DNA of 64,000 nt from JAJDXW01 sp965202895 (GTDB lineage: Bacteria; Pseudomonadota; Gammaproteobacteria; HK1), in contig OZ241901.1 of NCBI GenBank assembly GCA_965202895.1, forward strand, positions 3,782,001-3,846,000, in the 5' to 3' direction. The notes under the pieces are model-generated. The model was not told the DNA's origin, made no database searches, and saw only the letters and a list, made by a program, of their open reading frames with translations. The position numbers and the translations under genes were made by a program. Of the stretch, positions 48,201 to 60,950 are shown piece after piece (position 1 is the first letter of the stretch; every line of letters begins with the position of its first letter).

Positions 48201-51200
48201 CCGTGGACTCGCCGAGCGTGGCCGAGGGCGACCGCGGTCGTTCCAGCAACCTGACCTTCACCGTGACCCTGAGCCCGGCGAGCGGGCGCAGGGTGACGAC
48301 GAGCTACCGGGACGTCGCGGGGACGGCGAACCTTCTCGACTACGCGGAGGTCCGCGGAACCCTGACCTTCGAGCCGGGTGAAACCAGCAAGACGGTCTCC
48401 GTGCCGATCAGGGGAGACACGACGGACGAAGCGGACGAAACGTTGTCCCTGCTGCTGTCGGCGCACACGGGCGCCACCGCCACCGAATCGTCGCGAACCG
48501 GAACCGGGACGATCACGGACGACGACGGCGAGCCCTCGCTGTCGATCGACTCGCCGAGCGTGACGGAAGGAGACCGCGGCTCGGCGGACCTGACCTTCAC
48601 GGTGACCCTGGATGCGGCCTCCGGCAAGCGGGTGACGGTGGGCTACGCGGAGGGCGCGGGCGGCACGGCCACGTCGGGGACGGACTACACGGCGCTGTCT
48701 GCGGGGACGCTGACGTTCGCGGCCGGCGAGACGAGCAGGACGGTGGCGGTGTCGGTGACCGGGGACACGACCGACGAGCCGAACGAGACGGTGGTGGTGG
48801 CCCTGAGCGGCCCGACCAACGCGGCGGTGTCGGCCACGGCGGGCAGCGGCACCGGGACGATCACCGACGACGACGATGCGCCGACGGTGACCTTGGCGCT
48901 GTCGCGGACCTCGATCGCCGAGAGCGGCGCCACCAGCTTGGCGACGGTGACCGCGGGCCTGGACCATCCATCGAGCCAGGACACCACCATCACGGTGGCG
49001 GCGGCGGCAGGGGCGGCCACGGCGGCCGGCGACTTCACGTTGAGCGCCGGTCCGACGCTCACCATCGCGGCGGGGGCGACGAGCAGCAGCGGAACGGTGA
49101 CGGTCACCGCGGTGGACAACTCCACCGACGAGGCGGACAAGAGCGTGACGGTGTCGGGTACGGCGACGAACGGTCAGGGGATCACGCAGCCTTCGTCGGT
49201 GACCCTGACGATCATCGACGACGACGCCACGCCGACGGTGACCTTGGCGCTGTCCCGGACCTCGATCCCGGAGAGCGGCGCGACGAACAGCACGACGGTC
49301 ACCGCCAGGCTGGACCATCCGTCGAGCCAGGACACCACCATCACGGTGGCGGCGGCAGCGGGGGCGGCCACGGCGGCGATGGACTTCACGCTGAGCGCCA
49401 GCCCGACGCTGACGATCGCAGCGGGGGCGACGAGCAGTACGGGTTCGGTGACGGTCACGGCGGTGGACAACACGCAGGACGACCCGGACAAGAGCGTGAC
49501 GGTATCGGGTACGGCGACGAACTCGCAAGGAATCACGCAGCCGTCGTCGGTAACGCTGACGATCGCCGACGACGACGCGACGCCGACGGTGACGTTGGCG
49601 CTGTCGCGGACCTCGATCACCGAGAGCGGGGCGACGAACATCACCACGGTGACGGCGGGCCTGGACCGGGCGTCGTCCGAGGCCACGACGGTAACGGTGG
49701 CGGCGGGGCCGGGGGCGAACGCGGCGGTTGGGGACTTCAGCCTGAGCAGCAACACGACGCTCACCATCGCGGCGGGGGCGACGAGCAGCAGCGGGACGGT
49801 GACCATCACCGCCAACGACAACAGCCGGGACGAAGAGGACAAGAGCGTGACCGTGTCGGGTTCTGCGACCAACTCGCAGGGGATCACGCAGCCGTCGGAC
49901 CTGACGCTGAGGATCACCGACGATGACGGGGAACCGATGCTGTCGATCGGGTCGGCGAGCGTGGCGGAGGGAGACCGCGGTTCGGCGAACCTGACGTTCA
50001 CAGTGAGTTTGGACGCGGCCTCCGGCAAGCAGGTGACGGTGTCGTATGCGGAGGGAACGGGCGGCACGGCGACATCCGGGACGGACTACACGGCGCTGTC
50101 TGCGGGGACGCTGACGTTCGCGGCGGGAGACACGAGCAAGACGGTGGCGGTGTCGGTCACCGGCGACACGACGGACGAGCCGGACGAGACGGTGGTGGTG
50201 GCCCTGAGCAGCCCGACCAACGCGACGGTGTCGGCCACGGCGGGCAGCGGCACGGGGACGATCACCGACGACGACGATGCGCCCACGGTGACCTTGGCGC
50301 TGTCCCGGAGCTCCATCGCGGAGAGCGGCGCAACGAACAGGACGACGGTCACCGCTGGTCTGGACCATCCGTCAAGCGAAGACACCACCATCACGGTGTC
50401 GGCAGCGCCGGGGACGAACGCGGCGAACGGCGACTTCACGTTGAGCGCCAGCCCGACGCTGACCATCGCGGCGGGGGAGACGAACAGTACGGGGTCGGTG
50501 ACGGTCACCGCGGTGGACAACTCCACCGACGAGGCGGACAAGAGCGTGACGGTGTCGGGTTCGGCGACGAACGGTCAGGGAATCACGCAGCCTTCGTCGG
50601 TGACGCTGACCATCACGGACGACGATGCGACGCCGACGGTGACCCTGGTGCTGTCGCGGACATCGATCACGGAGAGCGGCGCGAACAACTCGGCGACCGT
50701 GACGGCGGGCCTGGACCGGCCTTCGTCGGCGGCGACGACCGTTACGGTGGCGGCGGCGCCGGGGGCGAACACGGTGGCGGGGGACTTCCGGCTGAGCAGC
50801 AACACGACGCTCACCATTGCGGCCGGGAGCACGAGCAGCAGCGGGACGGTCACGGTCACCGCCAACGACAACAACCGGGACGACCCGGACAAGAGCGTGA
50901 CGGTGTCGGGTTCGGCGGCGAACTCGCAGGGGATCACACAGCCGTCCTCGGTGACGCTGACGATCACCGACGACGACGCGACGCCGACGGTGACCCTGGT
51001 GCTGTCGCGGACCTCGATCACGGAGAGCGGCGCGAACAACTCGGCGACCGTGACGGCGGGCCTGGACCGGCCTTCGTCCGAGGCCACGACGGTAACGGTG
51101 TCGGCGGCGCCGGGGGCGGCCACGGCGGCCGGCGACTTCAGCCTGAGCAGTAACAAGACGCTGACCATTGCGGCCGACAGCACGAGCAGCAGCGGGACGG

Positions 51201-54200
51201 TCACGGTCACCGCCAACGACAACACGCAGGACGAGGCGGACAAGGGCGTGACGGTGTCGGGTACGGCGACCAACTCGCAGGGGATCACCCAGCCGGATGC
51301 GGTGACGCTGGCGATCACCGACGACGACGATGCGCCGACGCTGTCGATCGACTCGCCGAACGTGACGGAGGGAGACAGCGGTTCGGCGAGCCTGACGTTC
51401 ACGGTGAGTCTGGACGCTGCCTCCGGCAAGCAGGTGACGGTGTCGTATGCGGAGGGAACGGGCGGCACGGCGACGGCGGGAACGGACTACACGGCGCTGT
51501 CTGCGGGGACGCTGACGTTCGCGGCGGGAGACACGAGCAAGACGGTGGCGGTGTCGGTCACCGGCGACACGACGGACGAGCCGAACGAGACGGTGGTGGT
51601 GGCCCTGAGCAGCCCCACGAACGCAACGGTGTCGGCCACGGCGGGCAGCGGGACGGGGACGATCACCGACGACGACGATGCGCCGACGGTAACCTTGGCG
51701 CTGTCCCGGAGTTCCATCGCGGAGAGCGGCGCGACGAACAGGACGACGGTCACCGCCGGTCTGGACCATCCGTCGAGCGAGGACACCACCATCACGGTGT
51801 CGGCGGCGCCGGGGGCGGCCACGGCGGCGGGCGACTTCAGCCTGAGCAGCAACAAGACGCTCACCATCGCGGCCGGGAGCACGAGCAGCAGCGGGACGGT
51901 CACGGTCACCGCCAACGACAACAACCGGGACGAGGCGGACAAGAGCGTGACGGTGTCGGGTACGGCGACCAACTCGCAGGGGATCACGCAGCCGGATGCG
52001 GTGACGCTGGCGATCACCGACGACGACGATGCGCCGACGCTGTCGATCGATTCGCCGAGTGTGACGGAGGGGAACAGCGGTTCGGCGAACCTGACGTTCA
52101 CGGTGAGTTTGGACGCTGCCTCCGGCAAGCAGGTGACGGTGTCATATGCGGAGGGAACGGGCGGCACGGCGACGGCGGGAACGGACTACACGGCACTGTC
52201 TGCGGGGACGCTGACGTTCGCGGCGGGAGACACGAGCAAGACGGTGTCGGTTTCGGTGCGGGGGGACACGACCGACGAGCCGAACGAGACGGTGGTGGTG
52301 GCCCTGAGCAGCCCCACGAACGCGACGGTGTCGGCCACGGCGGGCAGCGGGACGGGGACGATCACGGACGACGACGCGACGCCGAAGGTGACTCTGGCGC
52401 TATCCCGGACCTCGATCGCCGAGAGTGGGGCGACGAACATCACCACGGTGACGGCGGGCCTGGACCGGCCTTCGTCCGAGGCCACGACGGTAACGGTGGC
52501 GGCGGCGCCGGGGGCGGCCACGGCGGCGGGCGACTTCAGCCTGAGCAGTAACAAGACGCTCACCATTGCGGCCGGGAGCACGAGCAGCAGTGGGACGGTC
52601 ACGGTCACGGCGGTGGACAACAGCCGGGACGAGGCAGACAAGAGCGTGACGGTGTCGGGTTCGGCGGCGAACTCGCAGGGGATCACGCAGCCGTCGGCAG
52701 TGACGCTGGCGATCACCGACGACGACGGGGAACCGACGCTGTCGATCGACTCGCCGAGCGTGACGGAGGGAAACAGCGGCTCGGCGAGCCTGACGTTCAC
52801 GGTGAGTCTGGGTCCGGCCAGCGGCCGGCAGGTGACCGTGAACTATGCGGAAGGGACAGGCGGCACGGCGACGGTGGGCGCCGACTACACGGCGCTGAGC
52901 GACGGGACGCTGACGTTCGCGGCGGGAGACACGAGCAAGACGGTCACGGTGTCGGTGGCGGGGGACACGACCGACGAGCCGAACGAGACGGTGGTGGTGG
53001 CCCTGAGCAGCCCGACGAACGCGACGGTATCGAGCACCGCCGGCACCGGGACGGGGACGATCACCGACGACGACGCGACACCGAAGGTGACCCTCGCGCT
53101 GTCGCGGACATCGGTCACGGAGAGCGGCGCGACCAACTCGGCGACGGTGACGGCGAGCCTGGACCATCCTTCGTCGTCGGCGACGACCATCACGGTAGCG
53201 GCGGCGCCGGGTGCGAACACGGCGGCGGGGGACTTCCGGCTGAGCAGCAACACGACGCTCACCATCGCGGCGGGGAGCACGAGCAGCAGCGGGACGGTCA
53301 CGCTCACCGCGGTGGACAACAGCCGGGACGAGGCGGACAAGAGCGTGACCGTGTCCGGCTCGGCGGCCAACTCGCAGGGGATCACGCAGCCGTCGTCGGT
53401 GACGCTGACGATCACGGACGACGACGGGGAACCGACGCTGTCGATCGACTCGCCGAGCGTGACGGAGGGAAACCGCGGTTCGGCGAACCTGACCTTCACG
53501 GTGGCGCTGAATCCGGTCAGCGGCCGGCCGGTGACCGTGAGCTACGCGGAGGGTACGGGCGGCACGGCGACGGCGGGAACGGATTACACGGCGCTGAGCA
53601 GCGGGATGCTGACGTTTGCGGTGGGAGACACGAGCAAGACGGTCACGGTGTCGGTGCGGGGGGACACGACCGACGAGCCGGACGAGACGGTGGTGGTGGC
53701 CCTGAGCAGCCCCACGAACGCAACGGTGTCGGCCACGGCGGGCAGCGGGACGGGGACGATCACGGACGACGATGCGGCGCCGACGGTGACCCTCGCGCTG
53801 TCGCGGACCTCGATCACGGAGAGCGGTGCGACCAACTCGGCGATGGTGACCGCGAGCCTGGACCGGCCTTCGTCGGCGGCGACGACCATCACGGTGGCGG
53901 CGGCGCCGGGGGCGAACACGGCGGCGGGGGACTTCCGGCTGAGCAGCAACACGACGCTGACCATCGTGGCGGGCAGCACGAGCAGCAACGGAACGGTGAC
54001 GGTCACGGCGGTGGACAACACGCGCGACGAGGCGGACAAGAGCGTGACGGTGTCCGCCTCGGCGACGAACTCGCAGGGGATCACGCAGCCGTCGTCGGTG
54101 ACCCTGACGATCACCGACGACGACGCGACGCCGACGGTGACCCTCGCGCTGTCGCGGACCTCGATCACGGAGAGCGGCGCGACCAACTCGGCGACGGTGA

Positions 54201-57200
54201 CGGCGAGCCTGGACCACCCTTCGTCGGCGGCGACGACCATCACGGTAGCGGCGGTGGCGGGCGCGAACGCGGTGGCGGATGACTTCCGGCTGAGCAGCAA
54301 CACGACACTCACCATTGCAGCCGGGAGCACGGGCAGCAACGGAACGGTGACGGTCACGGCGGCGGACAACACGCGCGACGAGGCGGACAAGAGCGTGACG
54401 GTGTCCGGTTCGGCGACCAACTCGCAGGGGATCACACAGCCGTCCTCGGTGACGCTGACGATCACCGACGACGACGCGATGCCGAAGGTGACCCTGGTGC
54501 TGTCGCGGACCTCGATCACGGAGAGCGGCACGAACAACTCGGCGACCGTGACGGCGGGCCTGGACCGGCCTTCGTCCGAGGCCACGACGGTAACGGTGGC
54601 AGTGGCGCCGGGGGCGGCCACGGCGGCGGGCGACTTCAGCCTGAGCAGTAACAAGACGCTCACCATCGCGGCCGGGAGCACGAGCAGCAGCGGGACGGTC
54701 ACGGTCACTGCCAACGACAACAACCGGGACGACCCGGACAAGAGCCTGACGGTGTCGGGTACGGCGGCGAACTCGCAGGGGATCACGCAGCCTTCGGCGG
54801 TGACCCTGACGATTACGGACGACGACGGGGAACCGACGCTGTCGATCGACTCGCCGAGCGTGACGGAGGGAGACAGCGGTTCGGCGAACCTGACGTTCAC
54901 GGTGAGTTTGGATGCTGCCTCCGGCAAGCAGGTGACGGCGTCGTATGCGGAGGGGACGGGCGGCACGGCGACGGCGGGAACGGACTACACGGCGCTGTCT
55001 GCGGGGACGTTGACGTTCGCGGCGGGAGACACGAGCAAGACGGTGTCGGTGTCGGTGCGGGGAGACACGACCGACGAGCCGAACGAGACGGTGGTGGTGG
55101 CCCTGAGCAGCCCGACCAACGCGACGGTGTCGGGCACGGCGGGCAGCGGGACGGGGACGATCACCGACGACGACGATGCGCCCACGGTGACCTTGGCGCT
55201 GTTGAGGAGTTCCATCGCGGAGAGCGGCGCGACGAACCGCACGACGGTCACCGCCAGACTGGACCATCCGTCGAGCGAGGACACCACCATCACGGTGTCG
55301 GCGGCGCCGGGGACGAACGCGGCGGTTGGGGACTTCAGCCTGAGCGCCAACCCGACGCTGACGATTGCGGCCGACAGCACGAGCAGCAGCGGGACGGTGA
55401 CGGTCACCGCCAACGACAACAACCGGGACGAGGCGGACAAGAGCGTGACGGTGTCGGGTACGGCGAGCAACTCGCAGGGGATCACGCAGCCGGATGCGGT
55501 GACGCTGGCGATCACCGACGATGACGATGCGCCGACGCTGTCGATCGACTCGCCGGGTGTGACGGAGGGAAACAGCGGTTCGGCGAACCTGACGTTCACG
55601 GTGAGTTTGGACGCTGCCTCCGGCAAGCAGGTGACGGTGTCGTATGCGGAGGGGACGGGCGGCACGGCGACGGCGGGAACGGACTACACGGCACTGTCTG
55701 CGGGGGCGCTGACGTTCGCGGCGGGGGATACCAGCAAGGCGGTGACGGTGTCGGTCACCGGCGACACGACGGACGAGCCGAACGAGACGGTGGTGGTGGC
55801 CCTGAGCAGCCCCGCGAACGCAACGGTGTCGAGCACCGCCGGCACCGGGATGGGGACGATCACCGATGATGATGCGACGCCGAAGGTGACGCTGGCGCTG
55901 TCGCGGAGTTCGATAGCAGAGAGCGGCGCGACCAACTCGGCGACGGTGACGGCGAGCCTGGACCGGCCTTCGTCGGCGGCGACGACCATCACGGTGGCGG
56001 CGGCGCCGGGGGCGAACACGGCGGCCGGGGACTTCCGCCCGAGCAGCAACACGACGCTGACCATTGCGGCCGGCAGCACGAGCAGCAGCGGGACGGTCAT
56101 GGTCACCGCCGTGGACAACACACGGGACGAGGCGGACAAGAGCGTGACGGTGTCGGGTTCGGCGACCAACTCGCAGGGAATCACGCAGCCGTCGTCGGTG
56201 ACACTGACGATCACCGACGACGACGAGACACCGAAGGTGACCCTCGCGCTGTCGCGGACATCGGTCACGGAGAGCGGCGCAACCAGCTCGGCGACGGTGA
56301 CGGCGAGCCTGGATCGGCCTTCGTCGGTGGCGACGACCATCACGGTGGCGGCGGCGCCGGGGGCGAACACGGCGGCGGGGGACTTCCGGCTGAGCAGCAA
56401 CACGACGCTGACGATCGCGGCTGGCGCAACGAGCAGCAGCGGTACGGTCACGGTCACGGCGGTGGACAACCCGCGCGACGAGGCGGACAAGAGCGTGACG
56501 GTGTCGGGTTCGGTGACCAACTCGCAGGGGATCATGCAGCCGGCGTCGGTGACGCTGACGATCACCGACGACGATGCGGCGCCGAAGGTGACCTTGGCGC
56601 TGTCCCGGACATCGATCACCGAGAGCGGCGCGACCAGCTCGGCGACGGTGACGGCGAGCTTGGACCGGCCTTCGTCGGCGGCGACGACCATCACGGTGGC
56701 GGCGGCGCCGGGGGCGAACACGGTGGCGGGGGACTTCCGGCTGAGCAGCAACACGACGCTCACCATTGCGGCCGGCGCAACGAGCGGCAGCGGTACGGTG
56801 ACGGTTGCCGCGGTGGACAACCCGCACGACGAGGCGGACAAGAGCGTGACCGTATCGGGTTCGGCGACCAACAGCCAGGGGATCACGCAGCCGTCGTCGG
56901 TGACGCTGACGCTCATGGACGATGACGGGACGCCGACGCTGTCGATCGACTCGCCGAGCGTGACGGAGGGAAACAGCGGCTCGGCGAGCTTGACGTTCAC
57001 GGTGACGCTGAGTCCGGCCAGCGGCCGGCAGGTGACCGTGAACTACGCGGAAGGGACAGGCGGCACGGCGACGGTGGGCACGGACTACATGGCGCTGTCT
57101 GCGGGGACGCTGACGTTCGCGGTGGGAGACACGAGCAAGACGGTCACGGTGTCGGTGCGGGGGGACACGACCGACGAGCCGAACGAGACGGTGGTGGTGG

Positions 57201-60200
57201 CCCTGAGCAGCCCCACGAACGCAACGGTGTCGAGCACCGCCGGCACCGGCACGGGGACGATCACCGACGACGACGGGGCGCCGAAGGTGACCCTCGCGCT
57301 GTCGCGGACATCGATCGCCGAGAGCGGCGCGACCAGCTCGGCGACGGTGACGGCGAGCCTGGACCATCCGTCGAGCCGGGAGACCACCATCACGGTGTCC
57401 GCGGCCCGGGGGCGAACACGGCGGCGGGCGACTTCGCGCTGAGCGCCAGCCCGACGCTGACCATCGCGGCGGGGGCGACGATCAGCACCGGAACGGTGAC
57501 GGTGACGGCGGTGGACGACTCCACGGACGAGGCGGACAGGAGCGTGGCGGTGTCGGGCTCGGCGACGAACTCGCAGGGGATCACGCAGCCTTCGTCGGTG
57601 ACGTTGACGATCACCGACGACGACGGGACGCCGACGCTGGCGATCGACTCGCCGAGCGCGACTGAAGGAAACAGCGGCTCGGCGAACCTGACGTTCACGG
57701 TGACGCTGAGTCCGGCCAGCGGCCGGCAGGTGACGGTGGCATATACGGAAGGTGCGGGCGGCACGGCGACGGCGGGCGCGGACTACACGGCGCTGTCTGC
57801 GGGGACGCTGACGATCGCGGCCGGAGACACGAGCCGGACGGTGACGGTTTCCGTGACGGGCGACACGACCGACGAGCCGAACGAGACGGTGGTGGTGGCC
57901 CTGAGCAATCCCACGAATGCGCCGGTGTCGAGCACCGCCGGCACCGGTACCGGGACGATCACCGACGACGACCCGGCGCCGACGGTGACCTTGGCGTTGT
58001 CACGGAGTTCGATCACGGAGAGCGGTGCGCGCAGTTCGGCGACGGTGACGGCGGGCCTGGACCATCCGTCGAGCCAGGAGACCACCATCACGGTGTCGGC
58101 GGCGCCCGGCGCGAACGCGGTGGCAGGGGACTTCACTCTGAGCGTCGATCCAACGCTGACCATCGAGGCGGGGAGCACGGGCAGCACGGGGACGGTGACG
58201 GTGACGGCCGTGGACAACACGCGGGACGGCCCGGACAAGAGCGTGACGGTGTCGGGTTCGGCGACGAACTCGCAGGGGATCACCCAGCCGTCGGATCTGA
58301 CGCTGACGATCACCAACGCCGACGACAGGGCGCCGATGCTGTCGATCGACTCGCCGAGCGTGACGGAGGGAGACAGCGGCTCGGCGAACCTGACGTTCAC
58401 GGTGAGTCTGAGTCCGGCCAGCAGCCGGCGGGTGACGGTGGACTACGCGGAGGGTGCGGGCGGCACGGCGACAGCGGGAACGGACTACACGGCACTGCCT
58501 GCGGGGACGCTGACGTTCGCGGCGGGGGACACGACCAGGACGGTGACGGTGGCGGTGCAGGGGGACACGACCGACGAGCCGAACGAGACGGTGATGGTGG
58601 TCCTGAGCAATCCCACGAACGCGCCGGTATCGAGCACCGCCGCCACCGGCACCGGGACGATCACCGACGACGACGCAGAACCCGAGGCACCCATCGGCTC
58701 GGCGCCGATGACCCTGTCGATGGCGGACGTCGAGGCGAAGGAAGGGGAGGCGGCGGCGTTTCTCCTGACCCTGTCGCCCCCGCCGCCGCAGCCCATGATG
58801 GTGACGTGCTTCACCGCACCCGTGACGGCGACCGCGGACAAGGATTACGAACAGGTCATGGACCTCCGCCTCGCCGTCGCCGCGGGCCGGAGCTCGGTGA
58901 GGCTCACGGTTGCGACGATGGACGACGAGATACCCGAGCCCGATGAGACCTTCACCTTGCGAATCGTGCCGGATTCGACGGCGGTGGAGCAGGTGCGGGC
59001 GACGGCCACGATCATCGACGACGACGTTCATGCACGCGCACGGGCGCTCGAGGTGACCTTGGCGTCGTTCGGGCGCACGGTGGCGTCGGAAGCGGTCAAC
59101 GTGATCGATGAACGTTTTGCCGATGCCCAGGCGGGTTCGTCCGTGACGTTGGGGGGGCACCGGCTGCGGCTGCTCGGGGCCGGAGCGGCGGTCGCTGCGC
59201 CGAGCGCCGAGGGGGTGGAATCCGACGGGTCGGGCCGCGAGGCGCCTCACCTGGACCCCGAGAGCAGCCCGACGGCACGCGAGGTGGTGACGCAGAGTGC
59301 GTTCTCGGTGTCGTTCGGGCCGCCGGGCGAAGCCGGCTCCGATGCACCCGTCGGCTGGACGGTGTGGAGCCGGATGGCGGGGTCCGGGTTCTCCGGCCGT
59401 CCCGAGAGCGGCCTCTCGGTGGAAGGGGACGTGTTCAGCGGCTGGCTGGGACTCGACACCCGGGTAGACGGCGACTTCATACTGGGGATGGCGGTCTCGC
59501 ACAGCGAAGGGGACATGAGCTACGAGCTGCCGGAGGGCCGGGGAGAGGTGGATGCGGCCCTGACGAGTGTGCTGCCGTATGGGCGCTGGACGCCGCGCGC
59601 CGATCTGAGCGTGTGGGGGATGATGGGCGCGGGATGGGGTGATGCGAAGCTGGTGGACGGGTTCGGTGCGGCGCGCACCGGGATCGAGATGCGGATGCTG
59701 GCGCTCGGGTGGCGCAAGGAGCTGCGCGGCGCCGAGGGCGTGGAATGGGCGCTGAAGGGAGACGGGTTCGTGATGGGGATGGCGTCGGATGCGGCGCCGC
59801 TGCTGCCGGCGACGAAGTCGAGGGCGCAGCGGTTGCGGGTGGCGGTGGAGGGCGCGCGGGAGTGGCGGTTGGGGGCGCACGGGCGGTTGCGCCCGAAGCT
59901 GGAGCTCGGGGGGCGTTGGGACGACGGGCGTGTCGAGACGGGATACGGCACGGAGGTGGGCGGAGCGGTGGAGTACGCGGACACCCGGTCGGGGGTCGAG
60001 GTCGAGGCGCGAGGCCGCTACCTGCTGACGCATCGAGCGGACGGATTCAGGGAGCGGGGCGCGAGCATGGCGCTGCGTTTCGACCCCGGGGCTGACGGGG
60101 CCGGGCCCTGGATTGGCCTCGCATCGCGGTGGGGGGCGCCGGAGAGCGGAGTACGTTCTCTGTGGGGAAGCGTGCCGGGCGGCGGCGCGGTGGGCTCGAC

Positions 60201-60333
60201 CTCGACCTTGGGGCTGGAGGCGGGCTACCGGAGCACGAAGCCGATCGAGATGGGCTTCACGGTCGGCTTGGAGAAGGAGAGCGGCGCATCGGGGTCGTTC
60301 GGGGTGATTCTCCGGAGCACGATGAGGTGGTAG
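42232..60333 (+). CDS. Giant Calx-beta repeat adhesin with C-terminal autotransporter barrel (phase-variable start, one internal frameshift)
   Basis: This surface protein has about 6,000 residues when joined. An arginine-preceded signal peptide (RRRFVLPLLTAAWLWAFA, cleavage after ADTAA) is at 42536-42605. About 47 Calx-beta-like units of 105-115 residues follow, each ending in an ITDDD-type calcium-binding motif. A C-terminal beta-barrel of about 330 residues (GWTVWSRMAGSGFSGRPESG onward) ends in Trp. The frame breaks at 57405, where one G is missing; restoring it gives AAPGAN, as in sister repeats, and joins the barrel. As sequenced, translation stops at 57442. The ATG at 42232 lies 13 bases before a run of 19 C and is out of frame by one. 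The first in-frame start after the tract is a GTG at 42347, leaving about 60 residues before the signal peptide. Confidence 0.85.
42245..42263. repeat. 19-base C homopolymer, candidate phase-variation tract 2
   Basis: This run of 19 C follows ATG AGC CTG AATT. With 18 or 21 C the ATG at 42232 reads straight into the giant adhesin; with 19 it does not. The upstream stop TGA (42239-42241) closes the adhesin frame in front of the tract. Confidence 0.75.
48536..58680 (+). repeat. Tandem array of highly similar Calx-beta DNA repeats
   Basis: About 29 units of roughly 330-350 bases follow one another, alternating between two types. One begins LSIDSPSVTEG (with GTDYTALSAGTLTFAAGDTS), and the other begins VTLALSRTSI (with NSQGITQPSSVTLTITDDD). 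Units are nearly identical at the DNA level, unlike the diverged units before 48.5 kb, so this part has expanded recently and is prone to recombination and to mis-assembly. Confidence 0.85.
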
Positions 60334-60401
60334 GGCCGGCCCCGATCGTACCGCCGTGATCGGCGGCGGCGCGTGTCTGCACAGCGTCTTCCGGCGGGGA
60401 C

Positions 60402-60950
60402 TCAGGCCGGGTTCGTGCCGCGGGCCGGGGCCGGCGGGAGTTGCTCCACCGCCGCGAACGTGCTCGCGAAGGCGAGGGGAGGGAGGTCGTCCCGCCCGAA
60501 GAACCCTGCCGCGTCCGCGTCGTCGCCCGCCACCGGCTCACCGTGCTCTCGCTCTCGCTCGGCGCGATAGACCAGGAAGACCGAGGCGCCCGCCCCCGGA
60601 GGGTTGTAGAACGCGTCGACGAGCCCCGTCACCCGCACTTCGAGCCCGGTCTCCTCGCGGGCTTCCCGGACCGCCGTCTCGACCGGGGACTCCCCGTACT
60701 CGAGATAGCCGGCGGGAAGGCTCCACTTGCCCTTCTCGGGCTCCACCGCGCGTCGCACGAGGAGGAGGCGGCCGCCTTCGACGATCATCACCCCCACCCC
60801 GACCTTCGGCTCGACGAAGTACACCCAGTCGCACGCGGAGCACGCGCGCCGGGGGCGTCCCTCCACCCTCCGGGTGATGAGATCGGTCCCGCAGCGGATG
60901 CAGTAGCGAACGTTCCGGGGCGCGGAATGGGCTTCGTCGTGCGGATCGAT
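60402..60950 (-). CDS. NUDIX hydrolase with N-terminal zinc ribbon
   Basis: This small pyrophosphohydrolase acts on nucleoside diphosphates linked to another moiety. It has about 180 residues. A zinc ribbon (YCIRCGTDL and RACSACDW, two CxxC pairs) comes first. The Nudix box GYLEYGESPVETAVREAREE then TGLEV fits the GX5EX7REUXEEXGU pattern. The layout resembles NADH pyrophosphatase-like ribbon-Nudix proteins. No ATG, GTG or TTG lies in frame close before the zinc ribbon. The boundary 60950 is an in-frame ATC, given only as a placeholder, so the true start is unresolved. Confidence 0.75.
   Translation of the reverse strand: MDPHDEAHSAPRNVRYCIRCGTDLITRRVEGRPRRACSACDWVYFVEPKVGVGVMIVEGGRLLLVRRAVEPEKGKWSLPAGYLEYGESPVETAVREAREETGLEVRVTGLVDAFYNPPGAGASVFLVYRAEREREHGEPVAGDDADAAGFFGRDDLPPLAFASTFAAVEQLPPAPARGTNPA

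Noticed and set aside
48536..58680. CRISPR-like periodic repeats
   Set aside because: The units are 330-350 bases long, coding, and without unique spacers. They are protein repeats.
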